The notes under the pieces: model-generated
Told to the model about the DNA's origin: nothing
Database searches by the model: none
The model's input: the letters and a program-made list of their open reading frames with translations, nothing else
Part shown: positions 54,204 through 64,000 of the stretch, one piece after another
Numbering within the stretch: position 1 is the stretch's first letter
Layout: each line of letters begins with the position of its first letter
Origin: Campylorhamphus procurvoides
Taxonomy: Eukaryota > Chordata > Aves > Passeriformes > Dendrocolaptidae
Direction: 5' to 3'
Assembly (NCBI GenBank): GCA_013396655.1
Contig: WBMV01000122.1
Span: 1,178,686-1,242,685, forward strand
Length of the DNA: 64,000 bases
Position numbers and translations under genes: made by a program

Positions 54204-57200
54204 GTAAGAGTTTTCCTTAAGGTTCTGCAGAAATCTTACTTTGCAAATAAAAATATTGCACGTGCCTGAGTACAGTTTATGCCTTTTGTCTCTTTGTATC
54301 TTTGTCACATGGGTGGTTATGATGTAAATGAAATGGTTTTGCTTCTGAAAAGGAAATGGAAAAGGAAGAAATAGTAGTGAGCTGGGGTTTCTGAGAAATG
54401 TAATTGTATGTCACAGTACAAACACGGGAGATAATTGAAAAGTCACTCCTTGAAGACAGCTCTGTAAAATTGTATTTTAGAGGGCAGAGATGGAAGGTAA
54501 TGGTATTGATAGCAGGATTTTATCTGTGCTTCAGTGTTGGCTGATGGAGCGTGTCCTGGTGTGATTGCAAACCAGCCCTGTAACACGGAGATTCCCAGGT
54601 CCCACTGCTGTTTGCTGGAGTGTGGGTAACAGCTTAATAGGGGAGGGGGAAACACTTCAGCAGAGCATCTCAGAAGTGCTGCAGGAGGAGTTTGAGTCTT
54701 CAGAAATCACATCTGCCTCATTTTAGGAGACTTGAATGTAGTTGAGAGCAAACACAGGGGTCCCTTCAGACCTGCATGTTGTGTTTTACAGTTTGTTCTG
54801 CTGTAGTGGCACCGAAGGACTGAGGCTCATACTGACATACTAAAAAAATAATCACAACATGGAAGTATCATTTTTTAAGCACTTAGATACAGCATGTTTT
54901 TCTTTCTGCTCCTTGAGGAGCAGTGCTTCATCTCACAAGTCAGTGATAAAAGGCCCCAGGCTCACTGCAGTCTCTGAACTGCTCTGAGTACTCCTGAAAT
55001 AGATGAGAGCTGTGGTCATGCACATGATGTAAGTTGCAGCTGTCAGGATAAGAGGTTTTATATCACCATCATAAGTTAATAAAGTCATATAATGAAAGAG
55101 CCAATTTTTTGCAAGAGCTGTCAGTTGTTGATAGCAAGCATGAGCTAACAGCACTGCTGGTGGAATTAAAATAGGAGGCTTTAGGAAAACAAAATCTAGA
55201 GGGGAGTAGAGTAAAATAGGAATAAAAGGTTGTATTTGTTTAGGTTTTTTCTTCAAATTTTGAGTCAGATTAGCATGTAGTTGTGGGACTAATTAAATTT
55301 TTAACTATTGGAATTTATGCAGTTGTGTAAAAACTATGCATCTGGCTGCAAGAAGCCATAGCATTTATTAAAATTCAATTATGAGAACATAATGCAATGT
55401 AAACCAGCAGGAGCGCTTGAACTTAAATTGCTTGTCCTTCCTGGAGCTTCTTGCTCTTAAAAATTTTCTACTGCTGTTTGTCATCCTGTTTGTATCTACA
55501 AGTCTTTTACCATCTTGTCCAATGCTTTCCATTTAAAATACACAGCAAGGACTGTGAACTTGAGAGCAGTCAGGAGTCAAGTGGTGCAGTGGTGATGGAT
55601 ACAAATCCCTTCAGGAAATGTCCTGTTCCACTCCACCTCTTTGCATGTATCCTGAAAACCCAAATGCAGCCTGTTGTAGCCCAGGATAGGGCCCCATATG
55701 TTTGAAATTACTTTCCTCATTCATTTCCTGTATCAGTCTCTTTAGCAGTTGTCTGAGCTAAAACCCACAGTTATGGTGGAGACTTGGACAAGCTCCAGTT
55801 CTGTTCAGTCAGTGGTGGAGGTCAAAAGCAGGTTTTTACAGAAAATTGTACAGTGGTGCTAACAAAGAGACCTAAGATACAATTAGGTTAATTACAGTGG
55901 TAGTAAGTTACAAAATTATATTCAGTTGGAAGTTCCTAAAGAAGTAAAATAGAAACTTCTGGCAAAGGGGGTGAATTTTCTTACAAAAGTGTCTTGCTGG
56001 AAAGATAAAAGTTACAGCTTCAGGTGCTTGTTCTTGTGTGACAGCAGTGATGTCTCCAGCTAGGCTCGAGTGCCTTGTCTTCAGTGGAGCTGTCACAAGA
56101 CAAAAAGAAAATAGCACTCTGTAGTTAACCTTTGTGGTAACTAAAACCCTTTGGTTTCTGATTTTCACTTGGAAAGAAACAGGTTATTGTGGTATTGCAG
56201 ACAAGTGCCTGAAACAGAAGTGCAGTAATAGGATCAGAAGGAATTGGGTGGCTGAGTCATTAGGATAAAGTCCACATGCGTGATGGATCTAAATCTAATG
56301 CAGGAAGTTTCGGGGCAGTGAAGGAAAGCCTTGCTCCAGTGTCCTAATTCTTGCAAGCAGCACTTGTGCAAAACCAGAGCACACCAAAACCTCCCAAGCC
56401 CTCAATATACTGAGAAGAATGTGCAGTAACCCCTGTGTAGAGCCCACATCTGGAGTGAAGTGCAGCTGATAGAGCTGAGTTCCCCTTCCCTTACTGTGGC
56501 TGAAGGAGCATTTCCTTCCAGCATTTGTGCCGGGTCAGGAGCTTTCACTGCCAGCCCCTTGGAACGTCTCTGCCATGTGCGCTCTGATTGTCTCTCAGTC
56601 CTTGAACTTGACATACTTCTGTTACTGACTGCCAAAGGGGCAAGTCTAATCCTTTAAACCCTTACAAGCTGTAAACTGGAGCGTGCAAGGATATGTGTTA
56701 GTTATGGATTTTTGAAGAGGTGAGCTCAGCCTGAAACAGGTTGTTTGCTAGGGCAGGACAGCCACCTGCTCTTGTCCAAATGCTTCTCTGGGACTTCAGT
56801 GCTGGGGTTACTTTGCAGGCAGGTAACAGCTAAATCTTTTTCTATCCTATCACCTACCCAGACATGGTCTCTCAGCTTATGTAAAGCCAGATTTAACCCA
56901 GAATGTACCTGTTCAAGTGCCTGCTTTTAAAGCAAACCAGTGTATGGGATGAAACTGGGATGTTCTGTCTCTAGGCTTTGGGTATCCAAAGTGTAAATAG
57001 AAAGCCCCTCACCTGGTGGGCCTGTGGTGTCCATGTGAACAGGGAGTGCTTTTGGTTGGATTTACAGCTTGGCACTGCCACAGTGCCAGGGCTGTCAGAT
57101 GGTGGCTGTCCTCACCAGCAGAGCAAGAAAGAGCCTGTCAGTGTGCTGTATGTGCAGGTGCCTCTGCAGACTCTGTTGCCTGCACTGTTCCATAGGAACA

Positions 57201-60200
57201 CCTCCTGCAGGGCTCCCTGAGGCATCCCTGCAGTGCAAGTGATCCATAGCTGAATCTGAGCTTCCATCTCGTGACGTGCCAGCAGCTTACTCATTGCTGT
57301 GGCCTCGGAGTGACCCTCCCTGTGGGAGACTCGTGCCTGCTTTGGAGCACTGCTAGGAACGCTCCCAGCTCCAGCTGGGGCACCCACAGGAGGAGCCACA
57401 GAGCAACCCACTGCCCCATGGCAGCGGCTGGCTCAACATGCCCTTTGGAAGCACGGGGGAAACCTGAGCAAAACAGCACGTGTTGACCAACTTGCCATTT
57501 CTCTATAGTCAAGTAGTTTTGAGAGTATCTTTTTCCAATCTTGGTTTTTGCTTTCTTGGAGGGTGTTTTAGTGATCAATTCTTAATTTCTTTTTAGTATG
57601 TTAGTGATAATTTGTAGCAGAGGGAAGAGCCAAATCATAAACCAGTTGGAGATTATTCAGGAGCTGGCTTGGATCAGCAGCTGTGTTGCTAAGTGAAAGT
57701 AATTTCCTAATTTATGCTTACTTTTGAGGCAGGGATGTTTATAGGTAATAATAATTGCTGACACTATTGCAGAGAAAAGAGAGGGGCTGAGGTTGTTTAC
57801 GAGCAGTAGATCTAAGAGTTTTGATTTCCAGTTTTCTCTGCTGATAGCAATCCCTTAATTTATGAGTTGCCTGGTGCCACTGGGAAAATGATGGTGTGAA
57901 GTTCTTGCTAAACTGTGCTAATTCAGAGGGGAATGAAACGCTGCTCTGAGAAAAGAATTATCTTGTTTGCCTGAATCTTGGATCAAGTCCTGGAGGGCTG
58001 TCAGCCACCTCCCAGATTTTTATAGCTTGAGAGGAAAATGATGAAGCTACAATGGATAATGGGGAAAAAGGGAGTGTGAATGAGAGATGGAGGCACTCCA
58101 AACAAGAGGCAGAGCAGAGATCTTTAGAAGAACAAGCTAAGAACAACAGATTAATTTGTTAGAATTGTAGTGTTCTCCACTGCCTCTTTGTATGTTTGAT
58201 AACTCTCTGGGTGATGATCCATCATCTGTGTACAAGTACTGTATGTGTGAGGTGGAAGCTTCCTCATACTTAGCCTGAGCCCAAGAGCTGCTTTAATCTC
58301 ACCTCACTGCTGGGGGGAGCACTTGCTTAACAGAGGCAAAGGAACCAAACCAGTTCTGTACTGGAAGAGCCTTTCCCTTGGCTTTGCTTTATGTCCTGGT
58401 CCCCCCAGACCTGGCTGTGCTGGGGTTTGGTGCTGGGACTGCAGCACAGACTTGCTCAGCCGTGCATTGCAGCAGGTGATCAGTGCACTGAAATGAAGTA
58501 ACTCTGGCATCTCTAGAATGGTTTAGAAGGTCGGGGTATTTATTACTTGTCTGATAAATTAATAGAATTGCTTTGCTTTGTGTAGCACAGTTAGAGCTAA
58601 ACTTGAAAAGAGGTTAATGCCTGTTGACCTGGAAGTTTTATTGACATACTTGGATGCTGCTGCACACTTCAGACAGGAGCTGTACAGTGTGTCTGGTGCT
58701 TCTCTGTAGCTTATTCAAATAAATAAATGTGCAGCTAAATCATGGACAACATACATGCATCAGAATGGGAAACTGCCCTGGTGAACTTGATTGCTGGTAT
58801 TTGTATTAAAAAGAAGAGAATTTAATGATAGAAAGTATTGCTGATTAAAACAGGCCTGAAGTGAAATTCCCCCATCTTAGGAAGTCATGCCAAATCTGTT
58901 AGAATATCATTTACAAGTTGCATCAAAGTGAAGGACTGTGGCAAAAGGAGTAGAATACTGTGTTATTTTGGAGCTTTTTAGACGTGTGTATATCAAAATG
59001 AAAAGATGACTCAGTAACAGCTGAGCTGGGTGCACAGGGGAGTGTTGTCAGCTCCTGTGGATTAATTAAATTATGTCAATTTGTGCTATTTATTCAGAGC
59101 TTCCTCTAGTCATCTCTTCTGGGTGTATGTAAAATCTAGGCTTTGCTGAAGTTTTTTCAATGAAGACCTTACATTCAGCAGACAATTACTTATTGGGTCA
59201 TTTAGAGGGAGGAAATAATATCATCTTTAAAATGAAACCAGTAGTTAAATTTGAGTGGAAAGCAATAAAATGAGATACACAAAGATATTTAACACTCCCC
59301 AGCGCAGACACTGGTGATTGGTCTCACTGTCAGAACCTGTGATTTGGTGCCTCATCTGCATTTTAATTGTTTTAATTTCCTGGGATGTTTGGTATTGTTT
59401 GTAATAACCAGCATTGCAGGGCCTTTTCAGGGGGAAGGTGCTGGGGCAGAACGAGAATGGGACTGATGGGGATGAGCCTAAAGAGGAGTTGGGAACTTCC
59501 CTGTGACTTTGCTTTGCTCCCTGCAGGTCTCTGAACATGGACTTTGAGAATCAAGACAAAGAGAAAGACAACAGCAGCACCGCTGGGTCCTTCAATGGCA
59601 ACAGCACCAATAACAGTAAGGGTCAGCTCTACTCCTCATCTTCCTTGCCCCCTGCCCCTTCTGCCTCACCTGTCCCTGCACTGCCCCCATCCTGGGCTCT
59701 GCCCCCCTCGCTGTGCCCCCACTCTGCTGTCTGTGCCTGCCTCGTGCCTGGGGGAGCTGCACTGGAAACTGCAGCATTTCCACGATGCATAAAAACTGCC
59801 TGTGCAAAATTGTCATATTCTATTGGAAATATTCATATTGCCATATTCTGTTGGAAATAAAAGCAGCTTCACTTCAAAAAAGCCACGCCACAGTGAGGAG
59901 AAGGGACTGTAATTTTCCCTGTCTGGAGTTCATGGCTGGGATGTGCTGGCCGGTCTGGGGGCAGGGAGGGACTGTGGGGTGCACTGCCAGGCTCCTGAGG
60001 GGCACTCAGCCTTGTCAGCAGAGAAACTGAGGCAGAGAGTTCCCAGGGCTTGGGGCACCTCATTTGTAATAGCCAACACAGTACGTGTGTGCACAGTGTC
60101 TGTTCAGAGCGGGGATTACCGTGTCAGCTCCTGCGTGGTGACTGTGTCCTCTGTGATCCATGAACAGATTCCAGGCAGCCTGGCCATTGGAGGGGCACTG

Positions 60201-62520
60201 TTCTGCAGCTGAAAATACCTAAGTGATCAGTCAGAGTGCAGCACAGGTGCACAGTGCAAGTGCACACCTGGGTTTGACTTAATTTATATGGCCATATTCT
60301 GAGAATAGGCTCTAGAATGAAATATTTTCCCCAAGTATAGAAGACAGGAGTGAGATAAGTGAGAAACCCTGTGCATGAAACCCTGAATGCCAAGCTTGTT
60401 TTGTTTAAAGTAAGAAACATAGCTTTAAAATTATAAATTAAATAACATATGTTGTATGTGTCTCTTGCCTTTTTTTGGCCTTTTTTAAAATAGACTCTTG
60501 GAATTTACATAGTTGTCAGACACTGCTTCTGTTGGCAGCGCAGACCAAAGGGGTTGCTGTGCTTGGTGATTCAGCAGTGAACAGTTGAGGCTTTTGGCAT
60601 CTGGGCAGTAAGAGAAGACAGTCTGGAGCTGGGGAATAAGCACATTAAGGGGATTAGCTGTCAAAATGATCAGAAATGAAACGAAGAGCCCTGACATTTA
60701 ATGCTGCAGGCACTAATTCCCAGATGCCGAGGTGGTGTGTAGTGTGTCATTTCTGGGGGGTTGCTTTGGTCGGCTTTTCCCTTGGGAAGTTGAAGGGCAT
60801 GTGAATAAATGTGCTTGCTGAGAGCAGGAGAACTAGATCTAAGTCACAGATTAGAATTGCTGTGTCTTCACACTCTCATCACTGGACTGTCTGGGTTGCA
60901 CTGTATCTTTATGTACCAGAGCTCAGCAACACAGAAATCCCAAGGCACTGAGTTCTTCTGCTTTTTATTTTTAAATGTATTGTGCTACTGATGTTTAATA
61001 CATTGTGGTGTGACCTAATAACTGAGGGTACAGTGCAGGTGTCATGACTGCCATGCTCATTGTTTAGCTTTGAAAATGGTTGGATATTTATGGCAGAGAA
61101 GTTGTTGTGAGTGTGTTTTGTGTGAGTTTGAGGGTTTTCAGCATAATCAGATACATCAGTGACTGAGTTGTGCAGGTAACCTGTTATTTATACATCTTGC
61201 CACTATTCCACAGGGTAAAATAAAGTAAGACACCTTCTTACACAGAAACACACACCCACCAACAGTATGTGTGTGTATTTTCCTGTGTGGGTATGTCTCT
61301 GTATTCTGCTTGGCAACCTAAAGGCTCATCCTTATGATCCTGTGACTGGTAAAACTCCCTTCATATAGCAGTGTCTAACTATTTTGGGATAGCACAGTGA
61401 TCTTCAACTGGTTTAAATCTGTTGTAGGTCTTGAGTATTGTATTATTTTTCATTGCTCACTTATCGAGTGACTACTTCAAATGTTACTTGTTATTTTGGT
61501 GCTCTACAAGTATATGTGTATCTTATGTTTTTAATTGGGTTATTGCTTATGGCTTCTTTTCCCCTCCTGGGGTCAAATATAAATACAGCTACAGTGACTG
61601 CTTAAGTGTGGGACCATGTGGGAATAGGTGGGCTTCCCAATTTTGTTAGTAATTCTAAAAACTCACGGTAAAATGCAGTAAAAAATGTCCCATTATTAAC
61701 ATCCTCAGTAGTCACACTGCAGGGTTGAGGTGGGGGAAATAATAAAACACTTCAGTATCTCTGCACTGGTTGAGATTTCTGCCAGCTGTAAAACACGAGC
61801 CTGGGCTTGTGCTGGTTTTTAGCATAAAGGGAGTGCAGAGCAGTGCCCTCAGTGGGGCTCTCACACACACCAGAGTCACTCGGGTGGTTTTTGAAAACTG
61901 CCTGTTATTGCCAGGCTTGATGTTATCTGGGGATTGCAGCCTGTGATGCAATTTAAGTGCTTGGTGGCCTTCACCCAGGTGGAATTTGAAGCTGTGGCAC
62001 CCTCTGCATGAGGTGGGTCAGCCTAACACTGCTCAGGCTCCTCACCTCGTGCTGAGGGTTAAATAAACCTTTCACATGCTCTGTCCAGCACATCTGTGTG
62101 TCTCAGTGGAAGGTGAAGCAAACGTGTCACTGCTGTATCCTGACCCCTCGGTAATGGGACTCTTCATAACCTGTTACTCGTGGTACAAGTGAAAATACAT
62201 ACATTTGAACTTCCAGTTCTTGGGCACTGCTGTTGCTGTGCACACCTGGCTGGGGTGTTCCTGCACAGACACCTGTGCCTGGCTGTGATGGAGCTGGGGG
62301 ATCTGGGGTAGGAGGGGATGTGTTGTCAGAGCCCTCCCTTGTGCTGGGAGTGTGGGTGGGGAGAGCAGCCCCAGTGACATGTCCCTTGTGTCCCCTGCAG
62401 GTATTCAAACCATTGACTCCACCCAGGCACTGTTCCTGCCCATCGGGGCCTCCGTGTCTCTCCTAGTTATGTTCTTCTTCTTTGACTCAGTTCAAGTTGT
62501 CTTTACAATATGCACAGCAG
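54126..62520 (+). CDS. SPPL3: SPPL3, signal peptide peptidase-like 3, N-terminal part (exons 2-4)
   Basis: SPPL3 is a GxGD-type intramembrane aspartyl protease of the Golgi that cleaves type II membrane proteins, notably glycosyltransferases such as MGAT5, and so tunes N-glycosylation. Three exons join in frame (54126-54203, 59527-59615, 62401-62520) and encode about residues 9-103 of a protein of roughly 384. The first membrane segment ([15 protein letters not shown]) is in exon 2. A hydrophilic loop with an NST sequon is in exon 3. A second membrane segment ([19 protein letters not shown]) is in exon 4. Exon 1, encoding about eight residues, is missing, probably in the gap at 23999-24315. 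The catalytic YD and GxGD aspartates and the PAL motif lie beyond the right edge. The match to vertebrate SPPL3 is near-identical except for a few residues in the loop, which excludes SPPL2 paralogs and HM13. Confidence 0.94.
54204..59526 (+). other. SPPL3: SPPL3 intron 2 (5.3 kb)
   Basis: Non-coding. No repeat family, RNA gene or open frame of note was recognised. Confidence 0.8.
59527..59615 (+). CDS. SPPL3: SPPL3 coding exon 3 (luminal/loop segment)
   Basis: 89 nt. The acceptor is CTGCAG|GTCTC and the donor is AACA|GTAAGG. It completes Arg34 and reads [14 protein letters not shown], then [15 protein letters not shown], with the first base of the next Ser codon. NST is an N-glycosylation sequon. 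Compared with my recollection of human SPPL3, the few differences cluster in the Ser/Asn/Thr-rich part. Confidence 0.95.
59616..62400 (+). other. SPPL3: SPPL3 intron 3 (2.8 kb)
   Basis: Begins with a C/T-rich stretch (59630-59740). A short imperfect duplication follows: CATATTCTATTGGAAAT at 59814-59830 and CATATTCTGTTGGAAAT at 59842-59858. Nothing else was recognised. Confidence 0.8.
62401..62520 (+). CDS. SPPL3: SPPL3 coding exon 4 (second transmembrane segment)
   Basis: 120 nt. The acceptor is CCTGCAG|GTATT and the donor is GCAG|GTAACT. It completes the Ser codon and reads [20 protein letters not shown], then [19 protein letters not shown], with the first base of the next codon (Val in other vertebrates). 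The sequence appears identical to vertebrate SPPL3 as I know it. Confidence 0.95.
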
Positions 62521-64000
62521 GTAACTAAGTCTTTTTCTTCTCTCTAAAAACTGGAGTAAAACAAAGTATTGATACCATTAAATGTTGTTGATAAGAGTTA
62601 CAGTGCTTGCCACAGTACATGAAAAAAAGAATCATCAGATTTCACAGTTGTATTTTCATGTCTCTGTAGCTATAAATAAAGTGACAAGTATTATTTGGGA
62701 AGTATTTTCCACTTAGAGATTTGCTAAACCTACTGAACTATAAATTGCCAGAGGTTTAAAGATGCCAAATGTATTACTTTGCCTGAAGTTCACTTGCTTA
62801 TAAATCAGTGCTCAGAACTGTATTTGGTATTTCATAATTCAGGTACTTTTTGGGAAGTAACTCAGGGGATCCTGTCCAGGGACTTCTTTTCCTGGTTTAG
62901 TTTTGCTTTGGTGCAGTTTTTCTGGTTCAGAAGTACTTCTGGTTTCACAAGCATTTGAGTATTAGTCTTGCACTGCTTGAATTTAGAACAAAATAGAAAC
63001 TGTTATCTGCAAATAAATTGCAAATCCTCCAATCCTATTTACTAGTTACATTTTGTCATTTAAATAAATACCAGGGCTTTGCTTTTTGGAAAATTTTGGC
63101 CTCTTGATCTTTTTGCAGTTTTTCAAGAGACCAGCTGTTGTTGAGAGTAGCAGGATTCTTCCTACTGCTCCAGATATGCAGCAGCTTCTAAAATTTGTAC
63201 TCAGGGCACATACCAAGTCTGGGAAGATTTTTAAACCCCCAAATATCTTCCATCCTCTCCTACTTCGTGTATTTGCATTGCAGTCTTTTCCCCTCATGGT
63301 TGAACTCCTGAGCTGTGCATCCTCTGCTGCCTCCTAAACAGGAAGGATGTTAGTGGGTGAAATCTGGATCTCTAGTCTTGAGACTAATTCCACCTCCTGT
63401 AGAGGCCTGTTGAATTCTGCTGTTATAACTTTGACCTGTGACACACATGTTCTTTCCTATTAAAAAAAATACTTCAAATAAATTCTGTTAGATGTTAGGG
63501 GAATTTACACACACAACTATACAAGATATGATAAGGGAAAATCTGTGTCAAAAGACCAATTGTAATTTGCCAGGGTTATTTGGACCATTTATTTCCAGAG
63601 CGACCTTGACATTTGTAACTTCAGTTGTAACATTTGTGTGTGTAACTGGAGCATTGGCTGGGGCTCCCTGCAGGTGTCAGAGGGCTGGGGATCAGCGTTC
63701 CTGGGGATCTTTATTCTTGAACCTTTATTCTTTGTGTACTTGAGTGCTTTTCCTTGGGCTTGCAGCAGAGAGGGACACTGAGCCCAGAGCCTGTGCACTG
63801 CAGTGTCCTCAGAGGCTGTGCAGCAGGATGGGGACCCTGCTGGAGCTGGGACTGGGACTGTGGGACTTGGTCCCTCTGGCCCCTGAAGCTCAGCTTGTGC
63901 TGGTTTACATCCTCTCTTTGTACATAGCAGGAGCTGATATGGGGGGACTTCTAAATTGATGTCTGGTTTCTTAGACCCCTCTGAAACGTTCCTCTGACAA
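62521..64000 (+). other. SPPL3: start of SPPL3 intron 4
   Basis: Non-coding to the end of the window. I did not find exon 5, which should begin with the rest of a Val codon followed by LATIAFAFLLLP-like sequence. Confidence 0.8.

Overview
This window is vertebrate genomic DNA, most likely from a bird. It contains spliced exons separated by GT/AG introns, most of the DNA is non-coding, and a degenerate CR1 (chicken repeat 1) LINE tail of avian type lies in one intron. Two conserved genes are recognisable. HNF1A (hepatocyte nuclear factor 1-alpha) is on the minus strand and complete, with ten coding exons between 16799 and 2647. The first exons of SPPL3 (signal peptide peptidase-like 3) are on the plus strand and run off the right edge. 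The same head-to-head pairing is known on human 12q24.31. I cannot name the species.

Layout. 1-2646: 3' UTR and 3' flank of HNF1A, with no recognisable gene. 2647-16799: HNF1A coding exons 10 to 1 on the minus strand, spliced CDS 1905 nt, 634 residues. About 17014-17122: the HNF1A proximal promoter, with a strongly conserved HNF4A site, a TATA-like A/T box, a CCAAT box and a FOXA-like site. 17190-23700: intergenic DNA with some homeodomain-rich, AT-rich patches. About 23720-24530: a CpG island with a 317-base assembly gap (23999-24315) that almost certainly hides SPPL3 exon 1. 24530-54125: the 30-kb SPPL3 intron 1, with no supported gene. SPPL3 exons 2, 3 and 4 are at 54126-54203, 59527-59615 and 62401-62520. 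The catalytic part of SPPL3 lies beyond the window.

The two genes are divergent neighbours with unrelated products. HNF1A is a homeodomain transcription factor of liver, kidney, gut and pancreatic beta cells. SPPL3 is a Golgi intramembrane aspartyl protease that sheds glycosyltransferases. Their start regions are only about 7 kb apart, so the intergenic DNA and HNF1A intron 1 are where HNF1A enhancers would be expected.

I found no undescribed system. The items most worth checking are the promoter conservation with a possible second HNF4 site, the missing SPPL3 exon 1, a shifted poly-C tract in HNF1A exon 4, and a few candidate regulatory clusters.
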